Source: Planctomycetaceae bacterium (lineage in GTDB: Bacteria; Planctomycetota; Planctomycetia; Pirellulales; UBA1268). Taken from it: 15,002 bases of DNA. The stretch lies in NCBI GenBank assembly GCA_009691925.1, contig SIAG01000051.1:1-15002 (forward strand), written 5' to 3'. Below are positions 1 through 6,956 of the stretch, one piece after another (position 1 is the stretch's first letter; each line of letters starts with the position of its first letter). Made by a program: the position numbers and the translations under genes. The notes under the pieces are model-generated. The model worked only from the letters and a program-made list of their open reading frames with translations. It had not been told where the DNA came from and searched no databases.

Positions 1-680
1 GGATGGCCAACGGCCAGCCGACGGGAGCACAAGGCAGCACGACGACGGAGAACGGGGCCTACAACGTGAATGGGGCGACCAGCGGCAACGCGGTGGCCAA
101 GAACGCAACGAACCCGAATACGAGTGCTGCTCCGACGTTCTACGTCCCGACTGAGAACGAGTGGTACAAGGCAGCGTATTATTCGCCGACGCTCAATAGC
201 GGCTCTGGCGGCTACTACGCCTACGCCACGCAGAGCAACACGGCCCCGGGCAACGTCGTCGGGATTTTGGTGAATCAGGCAAACTACAACAACGGCGTTT
301 ATTCTGTGACGCAGAATGGTTCCTACAGCGGCAGCCAAAACTACCTGACGGACGTGGGCGCGTTCACGAACAGCGGGAGCTCCTACGGCACGTTTGACCA
401 GAGCGGTAACGTGTATCAGTGGAACGATCTGGATGGTGCTCCCGGCTCGTCTCGTGGGCTGCGTGGCGGCAATTGGGGCGACAATGCGTTCAATGTGTCG
501 TCCTCCAGCAGCGACTCGGGCGCCCCGTCGGACGAGTACTTCTACATCGGTTTTCGTCTCGCAAGTCCGGTCAGCGGCCTCTCCGGCGTCCCCGAGATCG
601 ACCCGAACGGTCTGAGTGCCGTGTTGGGGCTGATCGCCGGTGGGCTGGGATTACTGGAACGACGGCGGTACGGCCGCTGA
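1..680 (+). CDS. SUMF1/FGE-fold exported protein with PEP-CTERM-like (VPEIDP) anchor, 5' truncated
   Basis: This is the C-terminal part of a formylglycine-generating-enzyme-fold (SUMF1-like) protein. Numbering from the ATG at position 3, hallmarks are YVPTENEWYKAAYY (47-60), GNVYQWND (135-142, the usual GNVWEW site), RGGNW (154-158) and GFRLAS (183-188). The ATG at 3 is probably internal: the SUMF1 fold normally begins well upstream, and the two preceding bases (gg) would complete a Trp codon. The tail has VPEIDP (196-201), a hydrophobic stretch (about 204-218) and a basic ERRRYGR end. This is the layout of a PEP-CTERM sorting signal, so the protein is probably exported and processed by an exosortase-like enzyme (inference). 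The fragment has no cysteine, so the Cys pair used by true FGE enzymes is absent. The domain is more likely a structural or binding module than a sulfatase activator. The product is rich in Ser, Gly, Asn and Tyr, as is common for surface proteins. Confidence 0.85.
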   Translation, partial: MANGQPTGAQGSTTTENGAYNVNGATSGNAVAKNATNPNTSAAPTFYVPTENEWYKAAYYSPTLNSGSGGYYAYATQSNTAPGNVVGILVNQANYNNGVYSVTQNGSYSGSQNYLTDVGAFTNSGSSYGTFDQSGNVYQWNDLDGAPGSSRGLRGGNWGDNAFNVSSSSSDSGAPSDEYFYIGFRLASPVSGLSGVPEIDPNGLSAVLGLIAGGLGLLERRRYGR

Positions 681-693
681 CGGTTCCCTTTGG

Positions 694-705
694 GCTTTTG
701 CCCTT
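694..705 (+). other. Small GGGC/GCCC hairpin in a pyrimidine-rich spacer
   Basis: A 4-bp stem (GGGC, TTTT loop, GCCC) begins 14 bases after the stop of the upstream gene. It is followed by a pyrimidine-rich stretch with repeated CCCTTT/ATCCC units up to about 740. It may contribute to 3' end formation of the SUMF1-like transcript, but the stem is too short for a firm terminator call. Confidence 0.25.
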
Positions 706-771
706 TATCCCTTTTGATCCCCCTGATCCCTTCTTCTCCTTTGATTGCGGCATAGCAGCGGCAAGAGAGTG

Positions 772-848
772 TGCCCCGGCAGGGGGCGGTCTTCCTGCCG
801 GGGCATCGCTTCGGCTCTGAGCCGGAGCGATGCCCAGCGATTTTTTTT
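772..848 (+). terminator. Tandem, partly overlapping hairpins ending in a T8 tract
   Basis: Hairpin A pairs 772-783 with 794-805: 12 perfect base pairs around a 10-base loop. Hairpin B pairs 801-815 with 821-835: 15 base pairs including one G-T pair, with a 5-base loop. The two share 801-805, so B can form in full only if A loses its lowest five pairs. Five bases after B comes an uninterrupted run of eight T (841-848), giving the form of an intrinsic terminator for the plus-strand gene ending at 680. Read on the minus strand, neither hairpin is followed by T residues, so it should not stop transcripts arriving from the ParA-like gene. Confidence 0.75.
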
Positions 849-853
849 GGAGT

Positions 854-888
854 CTGCCATGGTGGCAGGTTGGGCGGGACTGCGCCCA
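854..888. other. Two further short inverted repeats in the 681-1014 gene-free stretch
   Basis: CTGCCA (854-859) pairs with TGGCAG (863-868) across a 3-base loop. TGGGCG (871-876) pairs with CGCCCA (883-888) across a 6-base loop. With the terminator just upstream this makes four stems within 772-888. The rest of the 334-base gap between the plus-strand stop (680) and the minus-strand stop (1015) shows no convincing gene; the open frames there lack family likeness and ribosome binding sites. The stems may be leftover terminators or a structured 3' region; no function can be assigned. Confidence 0.3.
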
Positions 889-1014
889 CAGATTCTGCGG
901 AGGAGGCCAGAAAAGAGCCTAGTGACGGCCCGAGTCCCACGAGCGACGCCCACGGCAGACGTTCGGCGGCGAGCAATTCCGACTTTTCAAAAGAATCACG
1001 TGCTGTCGATCGAA

Positions 1015-2034
1015 TCAAGGCTCGTCCGGTGCTCCATCTACCCGATCAATTCTTCGGAGAATCGCTTCGGCCAGCGCCGCAAAGTCGCACCGAGCGTCTC
1101 GAACGGCCGACGCGTGTGCTCCAATGGCACCGTCAGCGGAGGTCAATTGAAAAACCGGCCTGCGAGCCTCTTGGGCCATTGGCATGAGGCTTCGATAATG
1201 CTTCAGTCGAGCAAGGCAATTGGGGTCCTCCTCGAGCGGAACAGTTGGTTGGTGCTGGCCCATGATGGTTTCACGGTACGTGACAGGAATCCGATCAGAC
1301 CACTTACGGTATGCCTTGACAGGGCGGGAGAGGCGATCCATGTGCTGCATGAGCACGTAGCCGATGGGAGTCATCGTCCCGTCTGGCAGAGAGAACGATG
1401 GAGTCCGCCAATTCTCCCGCCTCTGACGCCAATCGGCCCGCCAATCGCGGAGGGCAGGCCCGAGGTTCCGTAGTCCCTGCAGCGAGAAAAGATCGGCCGC
1501 CAGCGGAATCGCCACGTGATCGGTGCCGATGAGCGCCGATCGATTGATAGCGCCAAGATTGGGTCCGACGTCGACGAGTATCAAATCGGAACCGTGTTGT
1601 TCGGCCGCCAATTGTGCAACCTGCCAAAAGCAGGAGATGATGCGGAAGGGGCGGTAAAGATCGGTGCGCCGGAGGGCATTCGGCCATTCCTGCGAGAGAA
1701 AGTCCTCGAAACTCGAGAGCCCCAGGTCACCGGGGACAAGATATAATCCCGGTGCGATGGGCCGCGTTTGCGGAGATCGTATGTCACCCGTCTCCATGAG
1801 TGGACGCAGGCATTGATAGATTGTGCTGTTGTGATTGTGAGAAAGCTCCGCTGGCCAAAGCTCTTCGAGCTCATCCTCGGAAAGAAACGCCGAGGTGAGA
1901 TTCGCCTGCGGGTCGAGATCGACGGCGACGACTCGCCTGCCCATTGCTGAAAGCATCCACGCAAGATGAAACACCAGCGATGTCTTGCCGACGCCCCCCT
2001 TGTTGTTGAAAAACGTCAGGATCGGGACCGTCAT
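1015..2034 (-). CDS. ParA-like ATPase (orphan, no ParB)
   Basis: This 339-residue protein belongs to the ParA/MinD/Soj P-loop class. It has a deviant Walker A motif KGGVGKTS (12-19, with both signature lysines K12 and K17), a switch I/A' motif DLDPQAN (39-45) and a Walker B-like LILVDVGPNLG (151-161). Such ATPases dimerise on ATP binding and position DNA or protein cargo, or act as regulatory switches. It is longer than a minimal Soj (about 250 residues), with extra C-terminal sequence from about 200 to 339. There is no ParB or parS-like repeat beside it, so a classical plasmid or chromosome partition role is unsupported. Its ATG overlaps the TGA of the upstream AlbA_2 gene (ATGA, 2031-2034), with a GAGGAA ribosome binding site at 2046-2041, six bases before the start. 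The two are almost certainly co-translated. GC is about 50% in the counted line 1801-1860, well below the core genes. Confidence 0.85.
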   Translation of the reverse strand: MTVPILTFFNNKGGVGKTSLVFHLAWMLSAMGRRVVAVDLDPQANLTSAFLSEDELEELWPAELSHNHNSTIYQCLRPLMETGDIRSPQTRPIAPGLYLVPGDLGLSSFEDFLSQEWPNALRRTDLYRPFRIISCFWQVAQLAAEQHGSDLILVDVGPNLGAINRSALIGTDHVAIPLAADLFSLQGLRNLGPALRDWRADWRQRRENWRTPSFSLPDGTMTPIGYVLMQHMDRLSRPVKAYRKWSDRIPVTYRETIMGQHQPTVPLEEDPNCLARLKHYRSLMPMAQEARRPVFQLTSADGAIGAHASAVRDARCDFAALAEAILRRIDRVDGAPDEP

Positions 2035-3245
2035 GTGGCTTTCCTCAACGTGAAGAGCACGTGCGTGGGCTCGACTTGGAAGTCCAACGAGGGATTTCCA
2101 TTGACGAGCATGGCGCGTCTCGCTTCACTGATGCCGAAGCCAAAACGCTGCACAAATCCGAGGGTTTTGAGAACGCTCGCGATCGTGGGATTCCGGTAAT
2201 CGGTTACCCCCGGCTGTCCGAAGTTCTGGGCAGTGACGATACCGTACGGTCCACCAGGGCTATGCACCTCAATCCGATCATCGAACCAGTAGACACGGAC
2301 CGGCGCGTTGGTGTGCTGGTAGGTTCGATGCATCACCGCGTTTCTTGTGATCTGCTGCAGTGCCGTGAGCGGGTACGGCGTCGTCCTTATTTCACGCACG
2401 GCGGAGGTGAAATCAACGGCGGTCGTCAGGCTTGCCCGGATCTTTTCATCAAGTCGCCGCAGAATCTGATCAAGCGTACCGTCGATCTCCGCGGAATCGG
2501 CCACCGGGTCGGTCAGCGTCGTGCCTTGAACCCGCAGAAACTGCACATAGTCACACGGCAACCAGGATCGCGGTGACTTACCGAGGGTGAGCACGCCGAC
2601 CACGGTGGGGGTTGGATCGTCCACAGAAGCGATCATCCCCGTCGCCGCAAGTCGCTGCTCATAACTGCGTTCGTTGGCTTCGAGAACGTCCGGCGCAACC
2701 GCGTTCGGCAGATACTCGTTCTCGAATACGACCCGGCTCAATTCCTTAAGCGGGCATCCATGCATCGGCTGGATGTCGAAACTACGGTCCTGCGACCGCC
2801 GCTTCTCATTGAGAACGCTCTCATCCTGCGCGGTGGCAAGTCCGCGGCGCGGACCAACGCGAATCCACACGTGCCCGTCAAAGCGAACCGGCGGCGCATC
2901 GGCAGGCCAAACAGTGACCACGGCCATACGCGCGCCCTTGAGAGTTCTAGGCTCGACGACGATGGTGGGCGGAGGGAGGATTCTTCCGTCGGTCTTGATG
3001 TCGGCCAGCGTGAGAAGAAGTTGATCGGTGACATCAAGATTCGAGGGACTCCCGTCGTTACGGGCACCAACGAACAATACGCCCGGCTTCGATCGGTTGG
3101 GCAGATCGTTCGCGAAGGCGCAGACCGCCTGACGACCTTTTTTGGGCCCATCTCCCGCCCACGACTCCTTTCGTTCCACGTTGTCCGATTCGAGATCGTT
3201 CAACATGGCGGTGAGCTGTTCGTCGCTCAATGGCGTCATCGTCAT
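2031..3245 (-). CDS. AlbA_2 (Schlafen-like) domain + GHKL-type ATP-binding protein
   Basis: This 404-residue protein has two recognisable parts. The N-terminal part (about 10-140) looks like the AlbA_2/Schlafen-type putative nucleic-acid-binding fold: an acidic/basic entry ESDNVERKES (19-28), a strand-rich core with VLFVGARNDG (56-65) and a later HVWIRVGPRR (125-134). The C-terminal part (about 290-400) resembles the HATPase_c_4 domain of these proteins: RNAVMHRTY (301-309, N-box), FDDRIEVHSPGG (321-332, Asp and Gly box) and RFGFGISEARR (367-377, second Gly box). Such proteins are commonly annotated as transcriptional regulators or ATP-binding proteins; their biochemistry is mostly unknown. 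The frame stays open upstream to 3725, but that part is antisense to the oligopeptidase gene. The ATG at 3245 (or 3239, six bases downstream) fits the domain start; a weak TGGA lies before it. It leads the two-gene operon with the ParA-like ATPase. A counted line near its 3' end (2041-2100) is 55% GC and one at 2641-2700 is 62%. Confidence 0.8.
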   Translation of the reverse strand: MTMTPLSDEQLTAMLNDLESDNVERKESWAGDGPKKGRQAVCAFANDLPNRSKPGVLFVGARNDGSPSNLDVTDQLLLTLADIKTDGRILPPPTIVVEPRTLKGARMAVVTVWPADAPPVRFDGHVWIRVGPRRGLATAQDESVLNEKRRSQDRSFDIQPMHGCPLKELSRVVFENEYLPNAVAPDVLEANERSYEQRLAATGMIASVDDPTPTVVGVLTLGKSPRSWLPCDYVQFLRVQGTTLTDPVADSAEIDGTLDQILRRLDEKIRASLTTAVDFTSAVREIRTTPYPLTALQQITRNAVMHRTYQHTNAPVRVYWFDDRIEVHSPGGPYGIVTAQNFGQPGVTDYRNPTIASVLKTLGFVQRFGFGISEARRAMLVNGNPSLDFQVEPTHVLFTLRKAT

Positions 3246-3280
3246 TCCAGTCTGATCGGGAATCGTTGGCCCTGACCGAA

Positions 3281-3296
3281 CGCGGCCCGAGCCGCG
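3281..3296 (-). terminator. Possible GC-rich hairpin after the oligopeptidase gene
   Basis: CGCGGC and GCCGCG form a perfect 6-bp stem with a 4-base loop in the 104-base gap between the oligopeptidase stop (3350) and the AlbA_2 gene start (3245). On the minus strand it is followed by only two T residues, so it would be a weak terminator at best. The same gap must hold any separate promoter for the AlbA_2/ParA operon; no convincing -35/-10 pair was seen there. Confidence 0.25.
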
Positions 3297-3349
3297 GCGT
3301 CTATCTCCCGGCAGGCGGCAATCAGCGGAACTGCCGACGGGGTGCGTGC

Positions 3350-5482
3350 CTACTTCAATTCCTTCGAGAGAAACGTCCAACCGAGGGCGTCCATGAAGGC
3401 CCGCTGCTTGTTGTCGGCGGCGCCGCCGTGGCCCCCCTCGATGTTCTCGTACGAGAGCACCGGATGCCCGTGCTCTTCGAGCCTGGCCGCCATCTTCCGC
3501 GCATGCCCCGGATGGACACGGTCGTCGCGCGTGCTCGTCGTGATCAGGATCGGCGGATAGTCCTTGGCCGGATCGATGTTGTGGTAGGGGGAGAAGCCGC
3601 GGATGTACTCCCACTCCTCCGGCTTGTCGGGGTTGCCATACTCCCCCTGCCAGCTCGCGCCGGCCAGGAGTTTGTGGTAGCGGCGCATGTCGAGGAGCGG
3701 CACCTGACAGACGACGCCCCCCCACAGATCGGGCCGGCGAACGAGCATGTTCCCCATTAGCAGCCCGCCATTGCTCCCCCCCTTGATCCCCAGGTGCTCA
3801 GGCGTCGTCACCTTGCGGCGGACGAGATCCTCACCGACAGCGATGAAGTCTTCGTAGGCGCGCGGCCGGTTCGCTTTCAGCGCGGCCTGATGCCAGGCTG
3901 GGCCGAACTCGCCGCCGCCGCGGATGTTGGCGATCACCGAGACGTTCCCCTTTTCCAGCCATGCCGCGCCGGTGACTCCCTCGTAGCCGGGGAGGAGCGG
4001 GATCTCGAAGCCGCCGTAGCCGTAGAGGAGCGTGGGCGTCGATCCATCGAGCTTCAGATCCTTGGGGCCGATCTGGAAATAGGGCACCTTCGTCCCATCG
4101 GCGCTGGTCGCCTCGTGCTGCTCGACGATGAGCCCCTTCGATTCGAAAAACGACGGGGCGCTCTTGAGCTTCTCGACACCAGTCACCTTCGGCATGCCCG
4201 ATGTCGGCAGGCTGCCCAGCGCCAGCGTCGACGGCTGGAGCGGGCTTGCCGTGACGAGGAAGAAGTCGTCGCTATCGAGGTCGTCGACCGCCGTCACCCC
4301 GGCCGTGCCGAGATCGGGGACGCCGGAGAGCGGCTCCCGGAGCCACTTCCCCTCCTGCCAGGAAAGGGCCTCGACCCGGTTGCGGACGTTGTCGAGCGTT
4401 GTCACGAGGATGTGATGGCGCGTGGGGGCGAACGACACCAGCGACGTCCGCGGGGAGGGGGCGAAGAGAACATGGCAATCACGGTCGCCAGCCATGAACC
4501 GCTCATGGTCGATCGCCAGGAGCGCCCCGGCCGGATAGGTCTTGGCGCCGCTGTCCCAGTCCTTGCGGAGCTCAAGGATGAGCCACTCGCGGTGGACGCT
4601 CGCATTGGCATCCTCGGGCTTGGGCACTTGCACGAGCTGGCCGTCGCGGCGCTCGAACATGTCGGTGGTCCAGAACGTCTTCTGGCGGACGTAAAACTCC
4701 CGTTCGTAGCCGGGGGTCAAATCCTTGAAGCCGGAGACGGCCATGTCGTCTTCGGTGCCTTCGTAGACAAGCTCCGCGTCAGCGAGCTTCGTTCCCCGCT
4801 TCCAGGCCCGGACGGTGCGCGGATAGCCGGAAGTGGTCATCGAGCCAGCGCCGAAATCGGTGCCGACCAGGAGCGTGTCGGCATCGCGCCACGCCACCCG
4901 GCTCTTCGCTTCGGGAAGCTCGAAGCCCCCCGCCACGAAGGCCTTCGTTTCGAGATCGTATTCCCGGATCACCTCGGCGTCGGCGCCGCCGCGCGACAGC
5001 TCCACGAGGCAGCGCTGGTCGTCGGGCTGGAGCACCGTGACGCCGTGCCACACCCAGTTCTCCTTTTCGGTGACCGCCAGGGCGTCGAGATCGATCACTG
5101 TCTCCCACGCCGGCTGGGCCTGGCGGTATTCCTCGAGGCTCGTCCGCCGCCACACCCCCTTGGGGTTCTTGGCATCGCGCCAGAAGTTGTAGAAGTGCTT
5201 CCCGATCTTCCCCACCATCGGGATCCGGTCCTTCGAGTCGAGGATCGAGAGGATCCTTTTCTCGAGCGACCGGAAGGCGTCGTTGTCGGCAAGCGCCGCG
5301 GTCACCTTCGCGTTGCGCTCCTTGACCCACTCCAGCTGCTTTTCGCCGGTGACCTCCTCGAGCCACTGATGGGGATCGGCGGGCGTGGCGGCCGTCGTGT
5401 CGGCGGAGCGGGCGGGATGGGGCATGGTGAGGGCGAGGGATGTGGTGACAACCGCAAGGAATCGGTAGTGGAACGCCTGCAT
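3350..5482 (-). CDS. Secreted prolyl oligopeptidase (family S9A)
   Basis: This 710-residue serine peptidase cleaves peptides after proline. Residues 1-26 form a signal peptide (basic/hydrophobic start, hydrophobic VVTTSLALTM, then PARSA before the cut), so it acts outside the cytoplasm. The domain order is that of S9A: a short N-terminal part with DPHQWLEEV (36-44), a beta-propeller region (about 80-430) and an alpha/beta hydrolase domain (about 455-710). The catalytic triad is visible: Ser570 in GGSNGG (568-573), an Asp in TRDDRVHPGH (651-660, probably D654) and His685 in EGGHGG (682-687). RGGGEFGPAWH (521-531) is the usual segment lining the active site. Length matches the family. The ATG at 5482 is preceded by GGAGG at 5497-5493, ten bases upstream. 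It starts 45 bases after proA and is probably co-transcribed with it. It recycles proline-rich peptides, which pairs loosely with proline synthesis by ProA. Confidence 0.95.
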   Translation of the reverse strand: MQAFHYRFLAVVTTSLALTMPHPARSADTTAATPADPHQWLEEVTGEKQLEWVKERNAKVTAALADNDAFRSLEKRILSILDSKDRIPMVGKIGKHFYNFWRDAKNPKGVWRRTSLEEYRQAQPAWETVIDLDALAVTEKENWVWHGVTVLQPDDQRCLVELSRGGADAEVIREYDLETKAFVAGGFELPEAKSRVAWRDADTLLVGTDFGAGSMTTSGYPRTVRAWKRGTKLADAELVYEGTEDDMAVSGFKDLTPGYEREFYVRQKTFWTTDMFERRDGQLVQVPKPEDANASVHREWLILELRKDWDSGAKTYPAGALLAIDHERFMAGDRDCHVLFAPSPRTSLVSFAPTRHHILVTTLDNVRNRVEALSWQEGKWLREPLSGVPDLGTAGVTAVDDLDSDDFFLVTASPLQPSTLALGSLPTSGMPKVTGVEKLKSAPSFFESKGLIVEQHEATSADGTKVPYFQIGPKDLKLDGSTPTLLYGYGGFEIPLLPGYEGVTGAAWLEKGNVSVIANIRGGGEFGPAWHQAALKANRPRAYEDFIAVGEDLVRRKVTTPEHLGIKGGSNGGLLMGNMLVRRPDLWGGVVCQVPLLDMRRYHKLLAGASWQGEYGNPDKPEEWEYIRGFSPYHNIDPAKDYPPILITTSTRDDRVHPGHARKMAARLEEHGHPVLSYENIEGGHGGAADNKQRAFMDALGWTFLSKELK

Positions 5483-5527
5483 GATCGAACAGCCTCCGGA
5501 GGGTCGATGGTCCGGGGAGGGCGGTCG

Positions 5528-6820
5528 CTACGACCGCGTCTGCCCAGTGCCGGTGACGACATATTTGTAGGTGGTGAGCTCGCGGGTGCCGCAGGGGCCG
5601 CGGGCGTGGAGCTTGTCGGTCGAGATCCCGATCTCAACGCCGAGGCCGAGTTCGCCGCCGTCGTTGAAACGCGTGCTCGCATTGACGACCGCGACGGCCG
5701 TGTCGACGCGGGCGGCGAATCGGTCGGCTGCCCTTGGGTCGGCCGTCACGATCGCGTCGGTGTGGCGGGAGCCGTAACGGTTGATGTGATCGATCGCCGC
5801 GTCGAGGGAGTCGACGACCGCCAGCGAGATCTTCGGCCCGAGGAACTCGGCAGCGAAGTCGGCCTCGGTGGCAACACCCGCGGCGGGGAGGAGCCGGCGC
5901 GTCGCGGCGTCGCCGACAATCTCGATGCCGCGCTCGGCCAGCGCCTGGCCGATCTCCGGCAGGAACGCCTCCGCGACGTCCCGATGAATGAGGAGCGATT
6001 CGGCCGCATTGCAGACGCCCATCCGCTGGCACTTGGCATTGACGGTGATCGCCCGGGCCATGGCGAGATCGGCCGCCCGATCGACGTAGACGTGGCAATT
6101 GCCGTTGAAGTGCTTGAGCACCGGCATCCGCGCCTCGGCGCAGACCCGGCGGATGAGCTGCTCACCGCCGCGTGGGATCGCCAGATCGATGAGCGTGTCG
6201 AGCTTGAGAAACTCCCCCACCGCAGCCCGGTCGGCGATGTCGACGAGTTGCACGCCATCGACCGGCAGACCGGCGGCGGCAACGCCCCGACGGAAAGCCT
6301 CGACGATCGCCCGGCTCGACCGGGCCGCCTCCTTCCCGCCACGGAGGATGATCGCATTGCCGGCGGCCAGCGCGACCGCCGCAGCGTCAGCCGTGACATT
6401 CGGCCGCGACTCGTAGATGAAGAAGATCACGCCCAGCGGCACGCGGATCTTGCGGACGGTGAGGCCACTGGGGCGGATCGAAGATTCGATCACTTCCCCG
6501 ACCGGATCGGGGAGCGCCGCGACCGCCTCGATGCCGGCTGCGATCCCCTCAACACGTTTCTCGTCGAGGAGAAGCCTTTCGGCGGCGGCGGCGGTCAGCC
6601 CCGCGCCGGCGGAGGCTTCGAGATCGGCCCGGTTGGCGGCGAGGATCAAAGCTGTATCGGCGCGGATCTCGGCGGCAGCCCGCCTCAGCGCCTCGGCCTT
6701 GTGCTCTGTCGACACGCCGCCGAGATCGATCGCGGCCTGCCGCGCCCGCTCGGCCATGGCGCGACAGTGGGCGGCGAGATCAGCGGGGCTGTGGGGGGGA
6801 TGTTCGGTGGTGGTCGACAT
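5528..6820 (-). CDS. proA: Gamma-glutamyl phosphate reductase
   Basis: ProA reduces gamma-glutamyl phosphate with NADPH to glutamate-5-semialdehyde, the second step of proline synthesis from glutamate, in the cytoplasm. The 430-residue protein belongs to the aldehyde dehydrogenase superfamily and has the family's full length. Signatures are VPLGVIFFIYESRPNVT (127-143), the cofactor-site segment NAIILRGGKEA (155-165), IPRGGEQLI (215-223), the catalytic cysteine Cys270 in QRMGVCNAAES (265-275) and GPCGTRELTTYKY near the C terminus (408-420). The frame extends upstream to a GTG at 6868, but the ATG at 6820 places the N terminus where the family starts. No ribosome binding site is seen directly before it, as for several genes here. 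The partner kinase gene proB is not in the window. folP lies 136 bases upstream on the same strand and the oligopeptidase 45 bases downstream. Confidence 0.96.
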   Translation of the reverse strand: MSTTTEHPPHSPADLAAHCRAMAERARQAAIDLGGVSTEHKAEALRRAAAEIRADTALILAANRADLEASAGAGLTAAAAERLLLDEKRVEGIAAGIEAVAALPDPVGEVIESSIRPSGLTVRKIRVPLGVIFFIYESRPNVTADAAAVALAAGNAIILRGGKEAARSSRAIVEAFRRGVAAAGLPVDGVQLVDIADRAAVGEFLKLDTLIDLAIPRGGEQLIRRVCAEARMPVLKHFNGNCHVYVDRAADLAMARAITVNAKCQRMGVCNAAESLLIHRDVAEAFLPEIGQALAERGIEIVGDAATRRLLPAAGVATEADFAAEFLGPKISLAVVDSLDAAIDHINRYGSRHTDAIVTADPRAADRFAARVDTAVAVVNASTRFNDGGELGLGVEIGISTDKLHARGPCGTRELTTYKYVVTGTGQTRS

Positions 6821-6858
6821 GGCGGAGATGCGGAGCGGGGGAGAGGTCTTGCCCTCCG

Positions 6859-6867
6859 AGGATACCA
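6859..6867 (-). promoter_or_regulatory. Candidate extended -10 promoter for proA
   Basis: On the minus strand the sequence TGGTATCCT has the form of an extended -10 element (TGn then TATCCT, four of six matches to TATAAT). It lies about 40 bases upstream of the proA ATG. No good -35 hexamer is found at 16-18 bases upstream, so this is only a candidate. It would let proA be transcribed separately from folP. Confidence 0.25.
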
Positions 6868-6956
6868 CGCGGATCTCCGGGGATTCGGCTCGGACTCACG
6901 CTCCCAGGCGTCAAGGTTTCGCCGGAGCGCGGGATCGGTGGCGACCGCCCGACCGT

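Noticed and set aside
542..1018. 158-codon minus-strand frame across the terminator region
   Set aside because: It runs through the hairpins and the 3' end of the SUMF1-like gene, with no ribosome binding site or family pattern.
3246..3725. 160-residue N-terminal extension of the AlbA_2 protein
   Set aside because: Most of it lies out of frame over the oligopeptidase gene on the same strand and shows no family likeness. The AlbA_2 domain starts just after the ATG at 3245.
6821..6868. GTG-started, 16-residue longer form of ProA
   Set aside because: The extra residues do not match the family start, and a possible extended -10 element overlaps the GTG.
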